NCBI GenBank assembly: GCA_937892095.1 | Contig: CALAVC010000157.1 | Coordinates: 1-43,190 of the forward strand | Source: an uncultured Bacteroidales bacterium | GTDB lineage: Bacteria; Bacteroidota; Bacteroidia; Bacteroidales; Marinilabiliaceae | Length of the DNA stretch: 43,190 nucleotides | Direction of reading: 5' to 3' | Shown here: positions 1 to 7,675 of the stretch, piece by piece | How positions within the stretch are numbered: position 1 is the stretch's first letter | How the letters are laid out: each line of letters opens with the position of its first letter | Notes under the pieces: generated by a model | Database searches by the model: none | Seen by the model: only the letters and a program-made list of their open reading frames with translations | Told to the model about the DNA's origin: nothing | Translations under genes and position numbers: made by a program

Positions 1-733
1 CTGATGGGTCGAGACGTTTGGCTCCTTCGGCAGTTAGTGCCCCTGCGTTTTGTCCTGCAACGAGCACGCGAGGTAAGATTTGGCTCAGTTTCCAGTCGTA
101 GCCTTTGGGCGCAACAAGTTTTTCGAACTTGGCAACCATGTCGGCAGAGTAGTTGCACGTCTTGGGGTCGACAGGAATCATGCCAGAAGCATCGCCCACG
201 CCAAGAACGAACTCTCCTGTTAACTGCCAATGCACGTAGCCTGCGAGCGTGGTGAGGTATTTTATTTTGCCTACGTGGCTCTCGCCGTTGAGAATGGCTT
301 GGTAGATGTGCGAAATGCTCCAACGGAGGGGTATGTTGTAGACGAAAAGTTCAGACAACTCGGCAGCAGCCTTGGCTGTGTTGGTGTTTCGCCAAGTGCG
401 GAATGGCGCAAGAATCTGTTGCTTCTCATCGAAAGCCATATAGCCGTGCATCATTGCGCTGATGCCTATGGCAGCAAGGCTTTCTATTTCGACTCCGTAG
501 GATTTGCTGACGTCGGCACGAAGCTGAGCGTAGCAATCTTGTAGACCATTCCAAATGGCATCTATGCTATACGTCCAAAGTCCATTGACGAGTTGATTTT
601 CCCACTCGTGGCTTCCAGATGCGATGGGCTTGTGGTCCTCGTCAATGAGAACGGCTTTTATGCGAGTTGAGCCGAACTCGATGCCGAGGATAGCCTTCCC
701 TTGTTCAATGGTTTGTTTTGCTGTGAGACCCAT
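1..733 (-). CDS. araB: L-ribulokinase-like FGGY sugar kinase, C-terminus cut by window edge
   Basis: Predicted to phosphorylate L-ribulose with ATP in the cytoplasm, the second step of L-arabinose catabolism. The minus-strand reading frame opens with ATG at 733 (MGLTAKQTIEQ) and stays open for about 244 codons to the left edge, so roughly the N-terminal half is present. Residues about 16-32 (LGIEFGSTRIKAVLIDE) form the glycine/Thr-Arg phosphate-binding hairpin of FGGY kinases, and ISAMMHGYMAFDE near residue 92 matches the family core. The start lies one base after the araA stop, which indicates translational coupling in an araD-araA-araB operon. The sugar specificity is inferred from these neighbours; FGGY kinases for xylulose or other sugars look similar, so the araB name rests on context. 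Confidence 0.85.
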   Translation of the reverse strand, partial: MGLTAKQTIEQGKAILGIEFGSTRIKAVLIDEDHKPIASGSHEWENQLVNGLWTYSIDAIWNGLQDCYAQLRADVSKSYGVEIESLAAIGISAMMHGYMAFDEKQQILAPFRTWRNTNTAKAAAELSELFVYNIPLRWSISHIYQAILNGESHVGKIKYLTTLAGYVHWQLTGEFVLGVGDASGMIPVDPKTCNYSADMVAKFEKLVAPKGYDWKLSQILPRVLVAGQNAGALTAEGAKRLDPS

Positions 734-734
734 T

Positions 735-2282
735 TTACATCAGAGCTTTGTTGAGCATATAGTACACTTCGTTGTTGCGTAGCTGGATCTTGAAGTTTTC
801 GATGGTGGTGTCTTTGTTGATATGCACCATTTCGATGCCAGCAATCTCGGCATAGTCTTCCCAATATTCGGGTGTGACGTCGTAGGAGAAGCAGCTATGG
901 TGAGTACCACCAGCGAGTATCCATGCGCCAGCACCTACCTCGAAGTTGGGTTGTGGAATCCATAGAGCTGAAGCTACGGGGAGCTTTGGCAGTGGTTTGG
1001 GTTCAATGCACTTGACATCGTTGACAATGAGACGGAAGCGGTTGCCCATGTCGACAACAGTTGCCGTTACGCCATCGCCTTTCTTGGAGGTGAATACGAG
1101 ACGTGCTGTTTGGCTCTTGCGGATGCCTATGCCAAGGAAGTGTACTTCGAGTTTGGGCTTCTTCTCGGCTGCAATGAGTGGGCAAACTTCGAGCATGTGC
1201 GATTGGAGGATAGCACTTTCGCGTCCGTTAAAGTTGAGCGTGTAATCTTCGAGGAATGAGGCACCCATGGGCAGACCTTGTGTCATGAACCACACGGTGC
1301 GATATAGCGCGGCACTCTTCCAGTCGCCTTCGGCACCGAAGCCGTAGCCTTCGGCCATGAGGCGTTGTGAGGCAAGACCAGGAATCTGGTCGAAACCGAC
1401 AAACTTTGGGTCGTTGATGTTGTCTGTACCGAGGTCGTCGAAGTTTGTTGTGAAACCTTTCGCGCCTTTGGCTTTGAGGATTGAGCGAATGGCCAATTCT
1501 GCTTTGGCTGCGTTCCAGACTTTCTGACCAGCTTCGGAGTTCTTGTTTTCGAGTTCGGCAACGTGGTCGTACTCTTTCATGTACGTTGCGAAGAGAGCGT
1601 CGACGTCGGCATCTTTGACTGCTTTGAAGTGCTCCATGAGTTCGCTGACGGGGCAATAGTCAACGTGGTAGCCGAGGACTTGTTCAGCAGATACTTTGTC
1701 GCCATCGGTTACGGCAACGTTGTTCATCTGGTCGCCGAAGCGAATGATGAGCATGTCTTGAGCGTCTGCCCAAGCTGCTGCTACGCGAGCCCAAACAGCA
1801 ATGTGCTTTTGAGCTGTGGCATCTTTCCAATAGCCGACAACGACTTTACGGCGAATGCGGAGTCGGGCGCAGATATGACCAAATTCGCGGTCGCCGTGGG
1901 CGCTTTGGTTGAGGTTCATGAAGTCCATATCCATGGTGTTCCATGGAATCTCTTCGTTATATTGGGTATGGAAGTGGAGTAGGGGTTTTTGGAGTTGTTG
2001 CAAGCCATGAATCCACATCTTGGCGGGCGAGAATGTGTGCATCCAAGTGATTATGCCAATACACTTATTGTCATTGTTGGCAGCTTTCATGACGGCTTCG
2101 ACTTCTTTGCTGCTGTTGGCAGTGCCTTTGTAGACAATCTTTACGGGGATGTTGCCGCTTGCATTGAGTCCATCGACCATTTCTTTTGAGTGTCCGTCGA
2201 CAGCTACGACTGCGTCGCCACCATAGAGAAGTTGGGCACCTGTGACCCACCAGATTTCGTATTCGGAGAATGCTTGTGACAT
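735..2282 (-). CDS. araA: L-arabinose isomerase
   Basis: Converts L-arabinose to L-ribulose in the cytoplasm and needs a divalent metal, usually Mn2+. The protein has 515 residues, close to the usual 500. It starts MSQAFSEYEIWWVTGAQLLYG, typical of the family. The metal/catalytic residues corresponding to E. coli Glu306, Glu333, His350 and His450 are visible with the right spacing: Glu318 (GAEGDWK), Glu345 (LEDYTLNF), His362 (LQSHMLEVCP) and His462 (GGTHHSC). It sits between araD (30 bp upstream) and the kinase (1 bp downstream), all on the minus strand, so the three are very probably one transcript. No frameshift or missing residue was seen. Confidence 0.97.
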   Translation of the reverse strand: MSQAFSEYEIWWVTGAQLLYGGDAVVAVDGHSKEMVDGLNASGNIPVKIVYKGTANSSKEVEAVMKAANNDNKCIGIITWMHTFSPAKMWIHGLQQLQKPLLHFHTQYNEEIPWNTMDMDFMNLNQSAHGDREFGHICARLRIRRKVVVGYWKDATAQKHIAVWARVAAAWADAQDMLIIRFGDQMNNVAVTDGDKVSAEQVLGYHVDYCPVSELMEHFKAVKDADVDALFATYMKEYDHVAELENKNSEAGQKVWNAAKAELAIRSILKAKGAKGFTTNFDDLGTDNINDPKFVGFDQIPGLASQRLMAEGYGFGAEGDWKSAALYRTVWFMTQGLPMGASFLEDYTLNFNGRESAILQSHMLEVCPLIAAEKKPKLEVHFLGIGIRKSQTARLVFTSKKGDGVTATVVDMGNRFRLIVNDVKCIEPKPLPKLPVASALWIPQPNFEVGAGAWILAGGTHHSCFSYDVTPEYWEDYAEIAGIEMVHINKDTTIENFKIQLRNNEVYYMLNKALM

Positions 2283-2312
2283 GATTTTGGGTGTTGTATG
2301 TTATTGTTTAGG

Positions 2313-3008
2313 TTATTTTTTCTTCTGTCCGTAGTATGCGTTAGGTCCATGCTTGCGCATGTAGTGTTTTTCGACGAGTAGTGGGTTCATTGTTGTTGCT
2401 GGGTTGACGGCGAAAGAGACGAATGCCATCTTGGCGCACTGCTCCATTACTTTTGCGTTGTAGACGGCATTGGATGGTGATGTACCCCACGAGAAAGGAC
2501 CATGATTTTTGACGAGGACACCCAGTGTATGGTCGGGGTTTATGCCGTTGAAGCGTTCGACGATGACGTTGCCAGTTTCGAGCTCGTAATCGCCTTTGAC
2601 TTCGGCTTCGGTCATGTCGCGAGTGCATGGTATGTCTTTGTAAAAATAGTCGGCGTGTGTCGTGCCAATGTTTGGTATGTCTTTACCAGCTTGCGCCCAC
2701 GCTGTGGCATAGGTGGAGTGTGTGTGCACAACGCCTTTGATGTTGGGGAATGCGCGATAGAGGACGAGGTGTGTCGGTGTGTCGGACGATGGGTTGAGGT
2801 CGCCCTCAACCACTTTGCCTGTTTGTAGGTCGACAACGACCATGTCTTCGGGCTTCATGACGTCGTAGGCTACTCCACTTGGTTTGATGACTACGAGTCC
2901 TTTTTCACGATCGATTCCAGAGACGTTACCCCACGTGAAAATGACAAGTCCTTGGCGCACAAGGTCCATGTTGGCGTCAAAGACTTTTTGCTTGAGATCC
3001 TCTAACAT
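2313..3008 (-). CDS. araD: L-ribulose-5-phosphate 4-epimerase (class II aldolase family)
   Basis: Epimerises L-ribulose 5-phosphate to D-xylulose 5-phosphate, feeding arabinose into the pentose phosphate pathway. The protein has 231 residues, the normal family length. Metal ligands fit the E. coli enzyme: Asp76 (NPSSDTPTH), His95 and His97 (GVVHTHSTY) and His169 (KNHGPFSWG). The substrate-phosphate region TWGNVSG (residues 25-31) and KPSG (42-45) are also present. It is the first gene of the araD-araA-araB set. A TAnnTTTG element lies 56 bp upstream of the start, so the operon may have its own promoter even though a GH35 gene on the same strand ends 107 bp further upstream. Related enzymes include L-fuculose-phosphate aldolase, but length, motifs and neighbours favour AraD. 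Confidence 0.96.
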   Translation of the reverse strand: MLEDLKQKVFDANMDLVRQGLVIFTWGNVSGIDREKGLVVIKPSGVAYDVMKPEDMVVVDLQTGKVVEGDLNPSSDTPTHLVLYRAFPNIKGVVHTHSTYATAWAQAGKDIPNIGTTHADYFYKDIPCTRDMTEAEVKGDYELETGNVIVERFNGINPDHTLGVLVKNHGPFSWGTSPSNAVYNAKVMEQCAKMAFVSFAVNPATTMNPLLVEKHYMRKHGPNAYYGQKKK

Positions 3009-3063
3009 ATTGAATTTGGGACTATTAGGTTAAAAGTGTATTTTTTTGACTTTATTTTAGAAA

Positions 3064-3071
3064 CAAAAATA
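3064..3071 (-). promoter_or_regulatory. Candidate Bacteroidota -7 promoter element for araDAB
   Basis: On the minus strand the bases read TATTTTTG, a full match to the TAnnTTTG -7 consensus of the Bacteroidota primary sigma factor. It lies in an AT-rich 107-bp gap, 56 bp upstream of the araD start. No clear -33 TTTG was found at the usual distance, so this is suggestive only. Confidence 0.45.
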
Positions 3072-3115
3072 TACAATTATTTCCTTATTTAAATGAAATA
3101 TATTGTAAAACAGAG

Positions 3116-5485
3116 TTATTTAATTTCGACAGAATACTGGTATTGTGGGATGACTTTTACTTGTCGAATGTCTACAATGGTTGGTTTTGTGAAGTGGGGT
3201 AGGGTGCTTGGTGGCAAGTCGCGCAAGAAAGGTGCATCGGCACGAAGCGGACGGAAGTAGAATGTCATGTCTTTTGACTTGAGTTGGTCGGCATGTCGTG
3301 CAAGACCAATGGTCCATGGGGTGCCGTGGAAGAACTCGTCTTGGACGAGGCGACCATCGAGAAATGCAAATGCGACGTCGGCAGTGTAGTCGACTTGTAG
3401 GAAATATTCGCATACATTGCTTGCCGTGGGAAGGTTGCGTAGGTTGACACTCATGCGTTGCGAACCGACTTTGTGGATTTTTGGATTGATATTGACTTGT
3501 GGCGTTGAGGCTGTAAGTTGTCGAAAGCCAGTTTTCGAGGGGTAGACGATGTAGTGAAAGTCATTTTTGCCGAGTGAATACATTGTGAAGCCTGTAGTAG
3601 TCTCGGCCACAAGGGCATCGGTAATGACGAGTCGTCCCTTTATTTGAGCAACGTTGAGTGCATCGGCACGCGTAAGGGTTGTTATGCGAATAGTTTTGCC
3701 AGATGAGGACTTGACGGTGAAGGTTGATGTAAATCCGGGCTTGGGTCTGAATGTGTTTTTGCCACGAACAGTCGTTTTGTCGAATACATATTCGGTCGAT
3801 AGTCCGTCGTGTGAAAAGAAAAAGTGGTGAGGGGTGCCGTTGTCGTTGATGGTCAGTAGTGGTTGTGCGGTGGCGTAGGTTAATCGTGCGTCGGCAATGG
3901 GCATGTTGAAAGGCAAGATGACCGAAGCGTCTTTTGGGAGTGTGAAGCTGCCTTTTTGTGGAATGGTTATCTGAGAGCCATTATTTAACTTGATTGAGAT
4001 TCGTAGGTCTGTTTGGTCGTGGCGTGCTGTGTCGTGGTCTTGAAAGTTGACCATAAAGACAAATCCAGAATTGTCTTTCATTCGGGCGCAGTAGCGTAGG
4101 TCATCGCGATTTTGTGGTGTGATGAGTGTTGCGTTTTCTGGCAATACGGTCTGCATAGGTGCGAGCATAGAGCCGTAGTTGTTGACAAAATGGTGTAGCA
4201 ATCGCAAGTGTCGATACATGAGTCCTTCGAGTCCGAACTCACCGAGTGGTGCTTGGTAGTCGTAGGAGATTTTGGGCATGCCCATTGGTTCATCGTTTTG
4301 CGACGTGAGGCCGTCGGGGTACATGGGTGTCGAGCCTCCGTGGTAGACGTAGTAGCCTATGCCATTGCTGCCACTACCAAGTGTGCGCACCATAAGGGCT
4401 TCGGCAGCTTCGGCAGTAACAATGGGTCGGCTGCGATAGATGTGTTGCATGCCAGCACCCATTTCGGCACTCATAGATGGGAAGTCGAGAGGCTGGTATC
4501 GTACGGGAGCATAGTCGGGTTGAGCATGAAGGTCTTTCATGGTCATGAAGTCGGACATGCGTGGCGTGCTTTCCCAAAATGGGTAGGTGTAGCCAGCAGT
4601 GACTGGGAGTCCGTCGTAGTCGAGTGTGGCAGCGTTGCCCCATCCTGTTACTGTGTATATTGGAGTGCTAATGCCAGATTCTTCGGCAATGCGACGGAGG
4701 GTGTGCATGTGCTTCTGTCCGTCGACGGCACGTGCAGCACGATGTTCTTGTACATCGACACCGATGGAGGCTTCTTGCGCGTCGTAGCTTGCGGCAGTGT
4801 AATCGAAAGGTTCGTCGGGGTAGTGGATTGCCCAAGGCGAGGCTGAGTGTTGCATCTCGTTTTCTATTTGGCAACCAATGACGGGTCCGCCATCGGTGTA
4901 GAGGAGTCCTTTGAGTTGTTTGCCAATCTCGGCAAAGTAGCGTCGGACATAGAAGAGATAATTGGGGTCGTCGGAACGGACTTCGAGAGGTGCTGCAAAA
5001 AGCCAATCGGGCAGTGCACCATTGCGAATCTCGCCATGACAAAATGGGCCAATGCGTACGATGACCATAAGACCATTTTCATGACAAAGATTCACAAAGC
5101 GGCGTAGGTTGAGATTGCCAGACCAGTCGAAATGCCCTTCTCTTGCTTCGTGAAAAGACCAAAAAACATAGGTCAGGACGACATTTATGCCTCCAGCTTT
5201 CATTTTTTGAAGTTCTTGTTCCCATTGGTCTGACGGATAGCGAGAGAAGTGAAATTCGCCCATTATGGGGATGAAGGGTTTGTCGTCTTTGCTAATATAT
5301 AGGCTATTGACACTCAGTGAGTTGTGCTGTCCGTCGGTCGACAGACGTTTGCCACCGAGATTTATATGACCACTTTTGATGGGTCGGGGAGTTGTTGGCT
5401 CTTGAAGTTGGTATGCCTTTTGCGATAGAGCAGGAAATGAGAATAAATAAAATGTCAGAAGTAAAGTCGATATTCTTTCAATCAT
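3116..5485 (-). CDS. Secreted glycoside hydrolase family 35 beta-galactosidase
   Basis: Predicted retaining exo-beta-galactosidase acting in the periplasm on plant galactans or galactose-capped side chains. The protein has 789 residues. Residues 1-21 form a Sec signal peptide (hydrophobic STLLLTFYLFSFPALS) with no lipobox cysteine. The GH35 (beta/alpha)8 barrel begins near residue 70 with IMGEFHFSRYP. The acid/base is probably Glu210 (GCQIENE) and the nucleophile Glu341 (SAEMGAGM). From about residue 440 to the end are beta-sandwich domains. It ends 107 bp before araD on the same strand and is divergent from a GH95/esterase operon, so it belongs to a sugar-utilisation locus. The family is clear; beta-galactosidase is its commonest activity, but the exact substrate cannot be read from sequence. 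Confidence 0.93.
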   Translation of the reverse strand: MIERISTLLLTFYLFSFPALSQKAYQLQEPTTPRPIKSGHINLGGKRLSTDGQHNSLSVNSLYISKDDKPFIPIMGEFHFSRYPSDQWEQELQKMKAGGINVVLTYVFWSFHEAREGHFDWSGNLNLRRFVNLCHENGLMVIVRIGPFCHGEIRNGALPDWLFAAPLEVRSDDPNYLFYVRRYFAEIGKQLKGLLYTDGGPVIGCQIENEMQHSASPWAIHYPDEPFDYTAASYDAQEASIGVDVQEHRAARAVDGQKHMHTLRRIAEESGISTPIYTVTGWGNAATLDYDGLPVTAGYTYPFWESTPRMSDFMTMKDLHAQPDYAPVRYQPLDFPSMSAEMGAGMQHIYRSRPIVTAEAAEALMVRTLGSGSNGIGYYVYHGGSTPMYPDGLTSQNDEPMGMPKISYDYQAPLGEFGLEGLMYRHLRLLHHFVNNYGSMLAPMQTVLPENATLITPQNRDDLRYCARMKDNSGFVFMVNFQDHDTARHDQTDLRISIKLNNGSQITIPQKGSFTLPKDASVILPFNMPIADARLTYATAQPLLTINDNGTPHHFFFSHDGLSTEYVFDKTTVRGKNTFRPKPGFTSTFTVKSSSGKTIRITTLTRADALNVAQIKGRLVITDALVAETTTGFTMYSLGKNDFHYIVYPSKTGFRQLTASTPQVNINPKIHKVGSQRMSVNLRNLPTASNVCEYFLQVDYTADVAFAFLDGRLVQDEFFHGTPWTIGLARHADQLKSKDMTFYFRPLRADAPFLRDLPPSTLPHFTKPTIVDIRQVKVIPQYQYSVEIK

Positions 5486-5533
5486 AAGTGTGTAGAAATG
5501 AGGTGTTTAGCCTAATTTAAGCAAAAAATGCAT

Positions 5534-5541
5534 TATATTTG
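5534..5541 (+). promoter_or_regulatory. Candidate -7 element for the esterase/GH95 operon
   Basis: TATATTTG matches the TAnnTTTG -7 consensus. It ends only 10 bases before the first ATG (5552) and 16 before the in-frame second ATG (5558), so a transcript from this element would have almost no leader. No -33 match was found. It lies in the 66-bp gap between divergent genes. Confidence 0.4.
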
Positions 5542-5551
5542 TATAAACTGA

Positions 5552-6259
5552 ATGAAAATGAAATCATTGCTTATCCTTGCTCTGTTTGTTACGTATGGAT
5601 TGTGTGGCGTAGCACAGAAATTGAATTTTACTACTAACGCTGAAAGTGGTGCAGTCAATACGTTGAGAATTGATAATGACGAAATGAATTGGTTGTTAGC
5701 CACAGATGGTTCTCAATATGGTTGGGTAGGAGATAAATATGAATTTGGACTTGGCTACATGACGATAGACGGAGAACGTCAGGAGTGGCAAAAAATTGTA
5801 GGGAATAGGTATAAGTTGAAAGGAGTTGAAATAGAACGTATTAGGACTGTTGATGATGCGACTGGCGACATCGTAGAACGCTACATGTTTGCTAATACAA
5901 GCAATGAAGACAAAAATCTAACTGACATCGGGATCTATGTGCCGATGAATGATAATTATCCAGATTCGAAGACGTGCATGACGATGCGTTGCCATGCGCA
6001 CGTTTGGACAGGCGGAGACGTGGCGTATGTTAAATGTGTTAGGATGAATGGGCAAGGTCCGCATTTGGGTCTTTTGTTAACCGAGGGAGAACTGACAAAT
6101 TATGATATTTGGGAACGCGGTCAAGACAAGTGGATGTCTAATTTTAGGGGTATTATAGCCCTATGTCCGCCCGACAAGGTGCTTCGCTCTGGTGAGTCGT
6201 TTGCTATTTTGCAGAGGATGGGCGTGCAACGTGTGCATTTGTCTGCCCACGAATGGTAA
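5552..6259 (+). CDS. Secreted protein of unknown function, possibly truncated by a frameshift
   Basis: I do not recognise this 235-residue protein with certainty. Residues 1-21 (MKMKSLLILALFVTYGLCGVAQ) are a Sec signal peptide, and the rest looks like a beta-sandwich: TNAESGAVNTLRI, YEFGLGYMTIDG, VERYMFANTS and GPHLGLLLTEGE recall N-terminal domains of Bacteroidota glycosidases. It opens an operon with an STN-esterase (starts at 6347) and a GH95 enzyme, so a role in polysaccharide breakdown is inferred. The start could also be the second Met at 5558. The end is odd: immediately over the stop codon another frame opens (ATG at 6253) and runs 29 codons to 6342, ending 4 bp before the next gene. 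Either the gene is frameshifted or it has simply become short. Confidence 0.7.
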   Translation: MKMKSLLILALFVTYGLCGVAQKLNFTTNAESGAVNTLRIDNDEMNWLLATDGSQYGWVGDKYEFGLGYMTIDGERQEWQKIVGNRYKLKGVEIERIRTVDDATGDIVERYMFANTSNEDKNLTDIGIYVPMNDNYPDSKTCMTMRCHAHVWTGGDVAYVKCVRMNGQGPHLGLLLTEGELTNYDIWERGQDKWMSNFRGIIALCPPDKVLRSGESFAILQRMGVQRVHLSAHEW

Positions 6260-6342
6260 ATGGTGTGAGGGCTGAATATGCAGACCCATACGCCAACGAC
6301 CAAGATTGGGCACTTGACTTTTATATGCTAATAAACAAATAA
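6253..6342 (+). other. 29-codon out-of-frame tail overlapping the end of the preceding gene
   Basis: ATG at 6253 overlaps the TAA stop of the preceding gene (ATGGTAA). The frame encodes a peptide containing GVRAEYADPYANDQDWALDF and ending in INK, with a stop at 6340-6342. The peptide has ordinary, protein-like composition and fills the space up to 4 bp before the esterase start. It could be the displaced C-terminus of the 5552-6259 protein after a +1/-1 change, or a tiny coupled ORF. I favour displacement, weakly. Confidence 0.35.
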
Positions 6343-6346
6343 ACAG

Positions 6347-7672
6347 ATGATATTCAATAGGTTAGGTTTGTGTGTCGTACTGGCAGTGTGTGTTGGCACG
6401 ACAAGCATAGCACAGACTCTTGACACAAAATTTAGTCGTTCATTGTCAGATGCGATAAAACGAATAGAACAACAATTTGGCATTAGGCTGAAATGTTCAG
6501 ATGTAGATACGACGGGTCTGCGACTCGACTATGCAGATTTTAGGGTTAGAGCATACTCTATTGATGAGACGTTGCGCAACGCGTTGTCGCCTTTCGACTT
6601 TAAAGCCGTGAAGCAAAACGATAAACTCTATAAGGTAAAGCCATACGAATATGCCCGACGAACACCCGAAGAGGGCAAACAGATGACTGAGTGGCTTTCG
6701 GCAAAATATGCCGACGTGAAAACGTGGGAGCTGCGTAAGGAACAGCTAAAAAAGGAAGTTCGTGCACTGCTTGGCATAGATGAGCTATTGAGTAGTGCGA
6801 GTCGTGAGGCACCACAGGTGAGCAAGATTAGAAAATACGATGGCTACATGGTGCAAAACTTCAAAATGAAAACAGTGAACGGGCATAGTGTGTGCGGAAG
6901 TGTCTATTCGCCAATTAGTAAGGGTCAACATCCGCTCATAATATGTCCTAATGGACACTTTCTGAACGGACGATATGGCGTTGTGCAACAGCAACGACTA
7001 TCAACTCTTGCTCGTATGGGTGCAATATGTGTTAGCTACGACCTGTGGGGATGGGGTGAGAGCGAAGATGAGGTCGGTGCAGAGGCTCATCGGACCGACT
7101 CGGCACACGTTATGCAAGCACTTAATGGACTAAAAATATTGGATTGGGCAATACGTATGAAGAATGTCGACACTAAGCGTGTGGCAGTAAATGGTGGTTC
7201 GGGAGGTGGGACACAGTGTGTCTTGCTAAGCATTCTCGATGATAGGTTTGCGGCAGCATGCCCTGTGGTGAGCGTGTCGTCGTGGTTCGATGGTGGGTGT
7301 CCGTGCGAAAGTGGTAAGCCAATTCAGTTGGCAGTTGGTGGCACGTGCAATGCCGAACTGATGGCTGCTTTTGCACCACGTCCGCTTATGTTGGTAAGTG
7401 ATGGTGGCGATTGGACTTCGTCGACACCCGAAGTAGAATATCCGTATATCAAACGAATTTATGGTTTTTATGGCGCAGATGATAAAGTACGGAATGTTCA
7501 TTTGCCAAGCGAAAGACATGATTTTGGACCTAATAAGCGAAACGCAGTCTACGACTTTTTTATAGAGACATTTGGACTTGACAGGAGTAAACTTGACGAG
7601 GAAAAGGTTACTATAGAACCTGAAGAAAAATTGCGTTTTGACGGTCGGAAGAAACAAGAAAACAAAAAGTAG
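6347..7672 (+). CDS. Secreted alpha/beta-hydrolase carbohydrate esterase with N-terminal STN-like domain
   Basis: Predicted to remove acyl or methyl esters from plant polysaccharide in the periplasm. The protein has 441 residues. Residues 1-22 are a signal peptide (LCVVLAVCVGTTSIAQ). Residues about 30-98 resemble an STN domain, the short module of secretins and TonB receptors: an amphipathic helix (LSDAIKRIEQQFGIRLKCS), then SIDETLRNALSPFDFK and KLYKVKP. The hydrolase follows from about residue 165. The nucleophile is Ser285 in GGSGGG, the histidine probably His391 (PSERHDFGP), and the acid possibly Asp352 or Asp355. The fold resembles acetyl-xylan-esterase-like and CE19 pectin-methylesterase-like enzymes of Bacteroidota; I cannot choose between them. 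GH95 follows after 3 bp, so the two are co-transcribed. Confidence 0.82.
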   Translation: MIFNRLGLCVVLAVCVGTTSIAQTLDTKFSRSLSDAIKRIEQQFGIRLKCSDVDTTGLRLDYADFRVRAYSIDETLRNALSPFDFKAVKQNDKLYKVKPYEYARRTPEEGKQMTEWLSAKYADVKTWELRKEQLKKEVRALLGIDELLSSASREAPQVSKIRKYDGYMVQNFKMKTVNGHSVCGSVYSPISKGQHPLIICPNGHFLNGRYGVVQQQRLSTLARMGAICVSYDLWGWGESEDEVGAEAHRTDSAHVMQALNGLKILDWAIRMKNVDTKRVAVNGGSGGGTQCVLLSILDDRFAAACPVVSVSSWFDGGCPCESGKPIQLAVGGTCNAELMAAFAPRPLMLVSDGGDWTSSTPEVEYPYIKRIYGFYGADDKVRNVHLPSERHDFGPNKRNAVYDFFIETFGLDRSKLDEEKVTIEPEEKLRFDGRKKQENKK

Positions 7673-7675
7673 AAG

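Noticed and set aside
4208..4846. 212-codon plus-strand frame opposite the GH35 gene
   Set aside because: The minus strand encodes clear GH35 catalytic motifs across the same region; the plus frame has none.
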